Shown one piece after another: positions 4,688 through 10,598 of a stretch of DNA of 10,598 nucleotides (position 1 is the stretch's first letter; the number at the start of each line of letters is the position of its first letter). The notes beneath the pieces are model-generated. The model saw only the letters and a list, made by a program, of their open reading frames with translations, searched no databases and was not told the origin of the DNA. Both the position numbers and the translations under genes were made by a program. Origin of the DNA: CAZEVI01 sp964515615 (GTDB taxonomy: Bacteria > Patescibacteriota > UBA1384 > XYA2-FULL-43-10 > CAINNR01); assembly GCA_964515615.1 (NCBI GenBank), contig CAZEVI010000024.1, forward strand, positions 1 to 10,598, given 5' to 3'.

Positions 4688-6418
4688 ATGAACGAAGTTG
4701 AAGAGATAAAAAATAAAATTGATATCGTTGAATTAATCAGTGGTTATTTAACATTGAAAAAAGCCGGTGTTAATTACAAAGGACTTTGTCCTTTTCATTC
4801 GGAAAAAACGCCATCGTTTATGGTTTCTTCTGAAAGACAAACATTTAAATGTTTCGGATGCGGAAAAGGTGGTGATGTTTTTACATTTATCGAAGAAATT
4901 GAAGGGATGGATTTTTATGACTCTTTAAAATTCTTGGCCGGAAAAGCCGGAGTTGAATTAAAGCGTCGGGATAATTTCAACATTAGCGGAAAGTCGGCTG
5001 AGCCAACGGAAAAATCAAAAGTTTTTGAAATTAATGATTTGGCAGCCAAACTTTATCACAAAATTCTAATTGATCATCCAAAAGCTGATCGGGCCAGAAA
5101 ATATTTGGCCGAAAGAGGAATTAATGAGGAAACTATCAAAAATTGGCAACTTGGCTATGCACCGAGATCGTGGGATTTACTGATAAAGTTTTTGGCCAAA
5201 AAAGGTTTTTCGGAAAAAGAAATTTTCAAAGCTGGGATGTTAGTCTTTGGCGAAAATGGTCGATATTGGGATCGTTTTCGTGGCCGAATAATGTTTCCAA
5301 TTTCTAACATTTCCGGCCAAATTGTCGCTTTTACCGGTCGGGTGCTGGACGATTCTGACCCAAAAGCGGCTAAATATTTAAACTCAGCCGAATCGCCAAT
5401 TTACATCAAGGGCAAAACTATTTACGCCTTAAACCGAGCGCGAGCCGAAGTTCGAGCGCAAAATACGGCGGTGATGGTTGAAGGGCAAATGGATGTTCTC
5501 GCTTGCCATCAAGCCGGTTTTAAAAATGTTGTCGCAGTTTCCGGAACAGCATTGACTGCCGAACAGTTAAAAATTCTAGCTCGTTACAGCCCGAACGTTA
5601 TTTTTTCCTTCGATTCCGACACTGCCGGCAAAAATGCACTTAAAAAAGCCATTACTTTGGCGCTACAAAACGACGTTAACGCCAGGGTTTTATTACTACC
5701 GGGATTTAAGGACCCAGACGAAGCAATAAAATCCGACCGGAAAAATTTTGAGATAGCAATCAAATCGGCTAAACCGGCGCTTGAAAGTTGGATTGATTCT
5801 TTGGTTTTTGATCAGGGAATTTCCGATGTCGGTGCTAAAAAAAGTATTTCAAAAGAAATTTTGCCGGTGATTAAAATTATTTCTAATTCAATTGAAAGAG
5901 AACACTACACTAAATATCTGGCAAAAAAAATCGCGATGTCGGAATCGGCTATTTCGGAACAATTAGGGAAAACCAACTCGGAAGAAGACAGATCAACAAG
6001 CGAGCAAAAAGCACCAGTTCTAAACTTTGAAAAACGCGTTGCCGGGGTCGTTTGGCAAGAAAAAAAGTTGGCTGATAAAATTCCCAAAGATTTTTTTGAT
6101 TTGAAATTTAGTGACTCGGCGGCCAAAATGTTATTTGAGTCAATCAAGAGTAATGCCGATTTGCAAAAATTGCCGACCAATATCAAATCAGAACTTGACT
6201 TGTTTGCTTTTGAAGCGACAAAAGAGCTGGATTTATCGGAAGAGGAAATTATCAATAAAGAGTTTAACTCATTAATAAAAACTTTTTCCGAGAAGAAAAA
6301 AGAGCGGGTAAAAAATGATTTTGCCGAAAAGATTGCCACTGCTGAAAGTGCTGGCGACAGACAAGAGATTAAAAAATTGATGAAAGAGTTACAATCTGCT
6401 ATAATTAAAGACAGATAA
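4688..6418 (+). CDS. dnaG: DNA primase DnaG
   Basis: The 576-residue primase makes the RNA primers for leading- and lagging-strand DNA synthesis at the replication fork, working with the replicative helicase. The N-terminal CHC2 zinc-binding domain has Cys34, His37, Cys55 and Cys58 (CPFH...CFGC). The catalytic core contains the TOPRIM domain, with VEGQMD (Glu265) and DSDTAG (Asp309, Asp311) supplying the metal-binding acidic residues. The charged, helical C-terminal region (about 430-576) fits the helicase-interaction domain but is divergent. Length is close to that of the E. coli protein. The start is supported by the leaderless promoter 9 nt upstream and by the normal N-terminal sequence. 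rpoD follows after about 100 nt on the same strand, the classic dnaG-rpoD order. It ends in TAA. Confidence 0.97.
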   Translation: MNEVEEIKNKIDIVELISGYLTLKKAGVNYKGLCPFHSEKTPSFMVSSERQTFKCFGCGKGGDVFTFIEEIEGMDFYDSLKFLAGKAGVELKRRDNFNISGKSAEPTEKSKVFEINDLAAKLYHKILIDHPKADRARKYLAERGINEETIKNWQLGYAPRSWDLLIKFLAKKGFSEKEIFKAGMLVFGENGRYWDRFRGRIMFPISNISGQIVAFTGRVLDDSDPKAAKYLNSAESPIYIKGKTIYALNRARAEVRAQNTAVMVEGQMDVLACHQAGFKNVVAVSGTALTAEQLKILARYSPNVIFSFDSDTAGKNALKKAITLALQNDVNARVLLLPGFKDPDEAIKSDRKNFEIAIKSAKPALESWIDSLVFDQGISDVGAKKSISKEILPVIKIISNSIEREHYTKYLAKKIAMSESAISEQLGKTNSEEDRSTSEQKAPVLNFEKRVAGVVWQEKKLADKIPKDFFDLKFSDSAAKMLFESIKSNADLQKLPTNIKSELDLFAFEATKELDLSEEEIINKEFNSLIKTFSEKKKERVKNDFAEKIATAESAGDRQEIKKLMKELQSAIIKDR

Positions 6419-6444
6419 CCAATAATCAAGAAATAAGAAACAGG

Positions 6445-6485
6445 CAAATCACAAATTTCAAATCGCAAATATTTTTTGTGATTTG
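6445..6485. repeat. 11-bp inverted repeat in the dnaG-rpoD spacer
   Basis: CAAATCACAAA (6445-6455) and TTTGTGATTTG (6475-6485) are perfect inverted arms separated by 19 nt made of similar CAAAT-type units. A T-rich stretch follows (6490-6498). It may be a weak terminator or processing hairpin between dnaG and rpoD, lowering but not stopping read-through, or a decayed intergenic repeat. Confidence 0.5.
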
Positions 6486-6520
6486 TGTCTTGTTTTTTGT
6501 AATCTACTTTGAAGGAGTGT

Positions 6521-7630
6521 ATGGCTAAAAAAGCAGTTAAATATATTAAAGAAGAACCGCTACCATTTTCGCCGGAGATTAATCGGGTTTTAGAAAAAGG
6601 CCGAGCGCACGGTTTTGTAATGATCAACGAGCTTTTGCAGGTTTTTCCGGAAGCCGAAGAAGATATTAGCACACTGGACGAAGTTTTTGATTATCTTTTG
6701 CAACACGGAATTGAAGTTCAAGAAGAGGAAAGAAGTTCAATTTTGGGAAATATTATTGACAAACAGCGCGGCGAGGATGACATTGTGGAAGGGTTGGAGT
6801 CAATCTCTGACGATTCGGTACGAATGTATCTACGAGAAATTGGCCGGATTCCATTGCTTTCAACCGAGGAAGAAGTTCGTTTGGCAAAAAGAATTGAAAA
6901 AGGCGACCAGTTGGCCAAACGGCGTTTGGCCGAAGCTAATTTGCGGCTAGTTGTCTCAATTGCCAAAAAATATATTGGCCGGGGATTATCACTTCTCGAC
7001 GCAATTCAAGAGGGCAACACTGGCTTAATGCGAGCAGTAGAAAAATTTGATTACAAAAAGGGTTATAAATTTTCGACCTATGCAACTTGGTGGATTCGTC
7101 AAGCAATTACCAGAGCGATCGCCGACCAAGCGAGAACAATTCGAATTCCTGTTCATATGATCGAAACGATTAATAAATTAATTCGCACCCAACGGCAGCT
7201 TGTTCAAGATTTAGGGCGTGAACCGACATCGGAGGAGATTGCGCACGAAATGGGTATTGAAGTTGACAAGGTTGAGCATATTATCAAAATTTCTCAAGAA
7301 ACCGTTTCCTTAGAATCGCCGGTTGGTGAAGAATCTGATTCGAAACTCGGCGATTTTATTGAAGATGACAAAAATCTTTCACCGGAAGAAAATGCCATTT
7401 ATCAACTGCTAAAAGGTGATGTCAATCGTTTTTTAGAGGTATTGTCACCACGTGAGCAAAAAGTTCTTAAAATGCGTTTTGGTTTGGAAACCGGCCGAAC
7501 TCACACTCTGGAAGAAGTTGGCAAAGAATTTGGAGTAACTCGCGAACGTATTCGGCAAATTGAGGCTAAATCGCTACAAAAATTAAAAAAGTCCGAATTG
7601 TCAGAAAATCTGCATAATTATTTAAAATAA
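6521..7630 (+). CDS. rpoD: RNA polymerase primary sigma-70 factor RpoD
   Basis: The 369-residue housekeeping sigma factor directs RNA polymerase to -10/-35 promoters. A short region 1.1-like N-terminus (about 15-70) is followed by region 1.2 (DSVRMYLREIGRIPLLS, 98-114). Region 2 (137-220) has LRLVVSIAKKY and the helix that melts and reads the -10 element (GYKFSTYATWWIRQAITRAI, 181-200). Region 3 is about 221-300. Region 4 (305-369) has the -35-binding helix-turn-helix (EEVGKEFGVTRERIRQIEAK, 331-350). The ATG at 6521 is chosen because GAAGGAG lies 3 nt upstream; an in-frame TTG four codons earlier would overlap that site. It is downstream of dnaG and probably co-transcribed. It ends in TAA. 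Confidence 0.97.
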   Translation: MAKKAVKYIKEEPLPFSPEINRVLEKGRAHGFVMINELLQVFPEAEEDISTLDEVFDYLLQHGIEVQEEERSSILGNIIDKQRGEDDIVEGLESISDDSVRMYLREIGRIPLLSTEEEVRLAKRIEKGDQLAKRRLAEANLRLVVSIAKKYIGRGLSLLDAIQEGNTGLMRAVEKFDYKKGYKFSTYATWWIRQAITRAIADQARTIRIPVHMIETINKLIRTQRQLVQDLGREPTSEEIAHEMGIEVDKVEHIIKISQETVSLESPVGEESDSKLGDFIEDDKNLSPEENAIYQLLKGDVNRFLEVLSPREQKVLKMRFGLETGRTHTLEEVGKEFGVTRERIRQIEAKSLQKLKKSELSENLHNYLK

Positions 7631-7675
7631 AACTACATTTATCATCCTTGGACGGTGCAGACAGACCCGGATAAT

Positions 7676-7921
7676 TCACCGATAGCAGATTTCCGTCCTC
7701 ATGGGAGTGTTAAAATAAAAAAAGACGCGCCGTGATATGAGCGCGTTTTGGTTGTTATTTCGTGGTATCATTCTTGGAACCGGTAAATTCCCAGCAATAT
7801 ATATAACTCGATCACTTGGAAATCCATGATCATTATGAATTCTCTGAATCAACAATGGATTAATGCTAATCGCTAACCTCAATAACATTAACGACAGTCG
7901 TTGAGCCCATGTTTTTTTCAT
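7676..7921 (-). CDS. Small hypothetical protein with a terminator inside its reading frame
   Basis: An 81-codon frame with no recognisable family. The N-terminus (MKKTWAQRLSLMLLRLAISI) is basic then hydrophobic, like a weak signal or membrane anchor. It has a clear minus-strand promoter (7951-7979) and GGAGG 7 nt before the ATG, so something is translated here. However, a GC-rich terminator with seven U lies within the last third of the frame, where it would encode ALISRRVFF. The last 25 or so residues may therefore never be made. A TA dinucleotide run (about 7798-7804) precedes it. Deleting one TA unit would shift to a frame ending in TAA about five bases before the terminator, a more normal arrangement, so a frameshift is possible. 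It is convergent with rpoD. The nominal stop is TGA. Confidence 0.5.
   Translation of the reverse strand: MKKTWAQRLSLMLLRLAISINPLLIQRIHNDHGFPSDRVIYIAGNLPVPRMIPRNNNQNALISRRVFFYFNTPMRTEICYR
7717..7746 (-). terminator. Terminator between convergent rpoD and the minus-strand small ORF
   Basis: On the minus strand ACGCGC and GCGCGT form a 6-bp stem around a 10-nt loop, followed by C and seven T. On the plus strand the same stem is followed by only four T, so it may also act weakly for rpoD, 95 bases after its stop. I see no better terminator for rpoD. Confidence 0.8.
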
Positions 7922-7924
7922 GGG
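7906..7924. repeat. Inverted repeat enclosing the minus-strand start codon
   Basis: CCCATG (7906-7911) and CATGGG (7919-7924) are perfect arms around seven T. In the minus-strand mRNA this hairpin contains the start codon of the 7676-7921 frame in its 5' arm, just after the GGAGG ribosome binding site, so it could limit initiation. Confidence 0.45.
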
Positions 7925-7950
7925 ACATCCTCCATGTGGTGTTTAGATAT

Positions 7951-7979
7951 ATACTATAATACGGGGTAATTTTGGTCAA
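7951..7979 (-). promoter_or_regulatory. Sigma-70 promoter for the minus-strand small ORF
   Basis: On the minus strand TTGACC (7974-7979) is followed after 17 nt by TAGTAT (7951-7956). The transcript would start near base 7944, about 23 nt before the ATG at 7921. Confidence 0.6.
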
Positions 7980-8061
7980 GGTTTCTGATCGATTTTAACC
8001 GATCTGCCGTAATTAGCTGTAAATAATTATTCTTGCCAATAAGTAAATCAGAGTGAATTTC

Positions 8062-8070
8062 TGCTAAAAT
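8062..8070 (+). promoter_or_regulatory. Extended -10 promoter giving a leaderless peptidase mRNA
   Basis: TGC followed by TAAAAT (8065-8070) lies 6 nt before the ATG at 8077, so the first transcribed base would be at or next to the A of the start codon. No Shine-Dalgarno sequence is present. Confidence 0.5.
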
Positions 8071-8076
8071 AATGGT

Positions 8077-8823
8077 ATGAAAAAAATCTGGTGGATAATT
8101 ATTGGTGCAATACTCGTTTGTGTCGTATTGATCAGCGGGTTTTTTGTTCGGCACAATTATAAAAATCGTCAAACCACTACTAATCAATCCTCATCGTCGA
8201 CAAATTCCACATCAATCCCGACAACTCCGACTCAAACTCCGAGCGTTCCAACGGTGCCAACACCGAATTTAGTTGCGAATCCGGCGCCGACTTTGGTCTA
8301 TCCGATTAGTAATTTTTCTTCACGAGCAACAACAAATTTGTTCGACACTTATTATCCACCTGGCGGTTCATCAAGCACTGATCGTCAAGTTTGCTCAAAC
8401 GCAACCTATTATTCCGGCTATCACACCGCAGTCGATTTGGAAACAACAACAGCTGAAGCCAATCAAAATGTTCCGATTTTTGCTATCGCCGCTGGTACTG
8501 TCAAGCAAGTTTCGGCCGTCTCCGGCTATGGTGGGTTGATTGTTGTCCAATATAATCTCGGCGGTGCCGACTATACAGCATATTATGGCCACATTGATTT
8601 ATTTTCCGTCAAAGTGAAAAGCGGAGAGAATGTTTCGGTTGGTGAAACTCTGGCCAGTTTGGGGACTGTTTGTTCATCGGCAAATGGCAATATTCGCAAA
8701 CACTTACACTTTGGGTTATACAAAGGAACATCAATTGTTGTTAGCGGCTATGTAGCGACAAAATCGAAACTCGCGAATTGGGCTGATCCAACAGCACTGT
8801 TGGAAAATCTTGGTGCCAGATAA
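8077..8823 (+). CDS. Membrane-anchored M23-family metallopeptidase
   Basis: The 248-residue protein belongs to the M23 (lysostaphin/LytM-like) zinc endopeptidases, which cut peptide cross-bridges in peptidoglycan. Residues 4-24 form one hydrophobic segment after Met-Lys-Lys, a signal anchor placing the rest outside the membrane. Residues 30-72 are a Ser/Thr/Pro/Asn-rich linker. The peptidase core (about 73-245) has His116 and Asp120 (HTAVD), His172 (YGHID), and His209 and His211 (HLHFG). These are the expected zinc ligands and catalytic histidines, so it looks active. Cys106 and Cys199 could form a disulfide. The start agrees with the leaderless promoter. It may remodel its own wall or, if this is an episymbiont, act on a partner cell; the latter is speculation. 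It ends in TAA. Confidence 0.9.
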   Translation: MKKIWWIIIGAILVCVVLISGFFVRHNYKNRQTTTNQSSSSTNSTSIPTTPTQTPSVPTVPTPNLVANPAPTLVYPISNFSSRATTNLFDTYYPPGGSSSTDRQVCSNATYYSGYHTAVDLETTTAEANQNVPIFAIAAGTVKQVSAVSGYGGLIVVQYNLGGADYTAYYGHIDLFSVKVKSGENVSVGETLASLGTVCSSANGNIRKHLHFGLYKGTSIVVSGYVATKSKLANWADPTALLENLGAR

Positions 8824-8841
8824 TACTTTCTTTCGTTGTCC

Positions 8842-8887
8842 AATTGCATCTAAATCGTTTGACAATTGCTTTGGCAATTAATAACAT
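8842..8887 (+). promoter_or_regulatory. Promoter with repeated AATTGC half-sites upstream of the AbrB gene
   Basis: TTGACA (8859-8864), a 17-nt spacer and a weak TAACAT (8882-8887) make a possible promoter. AATTGC occurs at 8842-8847 and 8864-8869, and its reverse complement GCAATT at 8874-8879, so the last two form a 6-bp dyad with a 4-nt centre inside the promoter. AbrB-family proteins often control their own genes, which makes this a candidate autoregulatory site. Confidence 0.4.
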
Positions 8888-8924
8888 TAAGTAGTTACAA
8901 TTAAATCATAATAATCAAATAAGT

Positions 8925-9149
8925 ATGATTAGACAATTTTTTGGTTCGACGACAATGGGGGAGCGAGGTCAACTTGTTGTGCCAATCGAAGCCAGAGAAA
9001 AATTAAAGATTGAAAAAGGCGAAAAGCTTTTGGTTTTTGGCGTTCATGACAAAGCAATCGTCATCACCAAACTCTCGAGTTTTAAACGTCTTCAAAAAGA
9101 GATGGGAAAGCGTTATCAAGAAGTTGAAGATTTACTGAAAAAAATCTAA
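8925..9149 (+). CDS. AbrB/MazE-type swapped-hairpin DNA-binding protein
   Basis: The 74-residue protein has the AbrB/SpoVT fold in residues 6-50 (GSTTMGERGQLVVPIEAREK, then LKIEKGEKLLVFG), a beta-hairpin dimer that binds AT-rich DNA. A short helical, charged tail (52-74) may extend the dimer. The family includes transition-state regulators and toxin-antitoxin antitoxins. No toxin gene follows, so a stand-alone regulator is more likely. The start is the first Met. There is no Shine-Dalgarno sequence, and a CATAAT box (8907-8912) 12 nt upstream would give a very short leader. It lies between the M23 peptidase and the ABC transporter and could regulate either. It ends in TAA. Confidence 0.9.
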   Translation: MIRQFFGSTTMGERGQLVVPIEAREKLKIEKGEKLLVFGVHDKAIVITKLSSFKRLQKEMGKRYQEVEDLLKKI

Positions 9150-9159
9150 TTCGAAATAT

Positions 9160-9248
9160 ACAATACCCAAAAACAATAGCCGGTGAAATTCTAATACCCA
9201 ATTTCCAATTTCCAATAACTTGACATTGAGACGTTTGGGTTTTATTTA
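9160..9248. repeat. Low-complexity CCAATTT repeats and weak promoter before the ABC gene
   Basis: The 133-nt spacer holds two copies of a TACCCAA-type element (about 9164 and 9196), then CCAATTT twice and a third CCAAT (9198-9216). TTGACA (9220-9225) with a poor TATTTA (9243-9248) 17 nt on may be a promoter. ACCCAA near 9196 can pair with TTGGGT at 9235-9240. No coding potential is seen. Confidence 0.35.
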
Positions 9249-9282
9249 TCGTTTCAGTTTTGAAATTTAGATTTATCAACGA

Positions 9283-10598
9283 ATGCTCAAACTTTTTAAA
9301 TATCTAAAAAAATATTGGCTCCAAATAGCTGGTTTGGTTATTTTAATATTTGCTACCGTTGCCGCCAACTTGCAATTACCGGACTATATGGCAAAAATTG
9401 TCAATGAAGGAATCATTGGCAGCGATAACGGTTTAATTTGGCATTACGGAATTTACATGTTGTTGATCGCTCTCGGTGGTGCGGTGGCAACAATTGGTGT
9501 TGGCTTTTTGGCGGCCAAAATTGCCACCGGTTTTTCCAAAGACATCCGAGAAAAAGTATTTTCCCGAGTTGAAAGTTTTTCGTTGATTGAATTTAATAAA
9601 TTTTCCAGCACTTCACTGATTACTCGGACGACTAACGACATTCAGCAAATTCAAATAGCAATGGTTTTAATTCTCCGCATGGCACTTCAAGCTCCGATCA
9701 CCGGAATTTGGGCAATTTATAAAGCTTATAATTTGGCTCCATCACTAACTTGGTTAATCGCTTTAGCGGTTGGAATTTTGGTAACTTTCATTGTTACTAT
9801 CTTTTTAATAGGAATGCCGAAATTCCGATTGTTACAAAAGCTAGTCGATCGACTGAATTTGGTTACCAGAGAAAATTTAACAGGTTTGCGGGTTATTCGG
9901 GCATTTAATAACGAAAAAATTGAAGAAAGCAAATTTGAAAAGGCCAATGTTGATTTAACCACCGCCAATCTATTTGTAAATCGTTTAATGGTTGTTATGC
10001 AACCGCTAATGATGCTGGTTTTTAACTTGACGGCAGTTGCCGTGGTTTGGTTTGGCGCTCATTCAATCGGCGTCGGTAATTTAGAGATTGGCAATATGAT
10101 CGCTTTTATGCAGTATGCAATGCAGGTAATTTTATCATTTCTCTTAATGTCAATTGTCTTTATTATGGTTCCTAGAGCGTCAGTTTCCGCTACCAGAGTT
10201 TCGGAGGTAATTGAAACCGAGCCACAGATTAAAGACCCTCAAAATTCGAAGAAAATTGCAACCAAAGAAAATGGTTTGGTTGAATTTAGGAATGTGAATT
10301 TTTCTTACCCGGGTGCTGACACGCCGGTTTTGGAAAAAATTTCTTTTTCGGCAATTACCGGAGAAACAACAGCAATTATCGGTTCAACCGGCAGTGGAAA
10401 ATCAACGCTAATCAATTTAATTCCCCGTTTTTACGACGCTACTTCCGGTCAAGTTTTAATTGACGGAGTAAATGTTAAAAATATCAAACTGGAAGATCTC
10501 TATTCCAAAGTTGGTTATGTCCCGCAACAGGGAGTTTTGTTTTCTGGGACTGTTGAAAGCAACATTAAATATGGCGCAACAAAGATAAATGACTCGGC
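9283..10598 (+). CDS. ABC-type exporter half-subunit (MdlB/MsbA-like), 3' end beyond the window
   Basis: 438 codons are present and the frame runs off the window. It is a fused membrane plus ATPase half-transporter that works as a dimer in the inner membrane. The exporter-type membrane domain (about 1-310) has hydrophobic segments near 13-30, 56-78, 127-147, 155-177, 240-262 and 270-292. It includes the coupling-region sequence NLTGLRVIRAF (198-208), typical of multidrug/lipid exporters. The nucleotide-binding domain starts near 330 and has Walker A GSTGSGKST (367-375) and the Q-loop GYVPQQ (411-416); the signature motif and Walker B lie outside the window. No Shine-Dalgarno sequence precedes the ATG; TAGATT (9268-9273) 9 nt upstream may be a leaderless -10 box. 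Such genes often come in heterodimeric pairs, so a partner may follow. The substrate is unknown. Confidence 0.95.
   Translation, partial: MLKLFKYLKKYWLQIAGLVILIFATVAANLQLPDYMAKIVNEGIIGSDNGLIWHYGIYMLLIALGGAVATIGVGFLAAKIATGFSKDIREKVFSRVESFSLIEFNKFSSTSLITRTTNDIQQIQIAMVLILRMALQAPITGIWAIYKAYNLAPSLTWLIALAVGILVTFIVTIFLIGMPKFRLLQKLVDRLNLVTRENLTGLRVIRAFNNEKIEESKFEKANVDLTTANLFVNRLMVVMQPLMMLVFNLTAVAVVWFGAHSIGVGNLEIGNMIAFMQYAMQVILSFLLMSIVFIMVPRASVSATRVSEVIETEPQIKDPQNSKKIATKENGLVEFRNVNFSYPGADTPVLEKISFSAITGETTAIIGSTGSGKSTLINLIPRFYDATSGQVLIDGVNVKNIKLEDLYSKVGYVPQQGVLFSGTVESNIKYGATKINDS

Noticed and set aside
5905..6672. Minus-strand 255-codon frame across the end of dnaG
   Set aside because: It lies opposite conserved dnaG/rpoD sequence, is Ser-rich as expected of an antisense shadow, and has no start signals.
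7650..7698. GGACGG...CCGTCC arms after rpoD as a structured RNA or terminator
   Set aside because: The loop is about 37 nt with no convincing inner stems and no U-tract follows; the hairpin at 7717-7746 is a better candidate.
7954..8187. Minus-strand 77-codon frame over the start of the M23 gene
   Set aside because: It overlaps the M23 signal anchor and the promoter of the neighbouring minus-strand ORF, has no ribosome binding site and resembles no family.

Overview
The window is AT-rich and gene-dense. It carries an ordinary bacterial core: tRNA-Ser, rubrerythrin, DnaG primase, a primary sigma-70 factor, an M23 peptidase, an AbrB-type regulator and an ABC half-transporter. Several starts have a -10-like box directly upstream and no ribosome binding site, while others have a strong one. 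Together with short spacers, compact proteins and a small, unfamiliar accessory set, this fits an uncultivated small-genome bacterium, possibly Patescibacteria/CPR. That placement is inference. The genetic code looks standard: TGA terminates several genes just before clear terminators, and dnaG and rpoD contain no in-frame TGA.

Layout. 1-255: tRNA-Ser(GGA) on the minus strand, then the terminator of a minus-strand hypothetical gene. 256-1338: that hypothetical gene and rubrerythrin diverge from one compact promoter region holding a perfect dyad. 1339-1552: a hairpin-rich leader, a near-perfect Shine-Dalgarno sequence and a possible 17-residue peptide. 1553-4665: an accessory block of four genes, mostly with their own promoters or terminators. 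They are a tandem MazG-like protein with two Cys clusters, a gene split by one in-frame TGA, a short IucA/IucC-like (NIS siderophore synthetase family) protein, and an unknown 141-residue protein behind a large palindromic operator. 4670-7630: dnaG and rpoD, probably one macromolecular-synthesis unit. 7631-8076: a minus-strand small ORF with its own promoter, ribosome binding site and a terminator lying inside its reading frame. 8077-9149: membrane-anchored M23 peptidase and AbrB-like protein. 9283 to the end: an ABC exporter half-subunit cut by the window edge.

Most of interest is the 1553-4631 block. All four of its genes end in TGA, whereas the five surrounding plus-strand genes with visible ends finish in TAA, and the block looks more AT-rich than dnaG. 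The NIS-like protein keeps the ATP-binding and catalytic signature motifs but lacks the usual N-terminal part, and no recognisable siderophore partner genes are visible. It may be an acquired module or a lineage-specific pathway making or modifying a carboxylate amide or ester. How the four proteins work together is not known from sequence alone.
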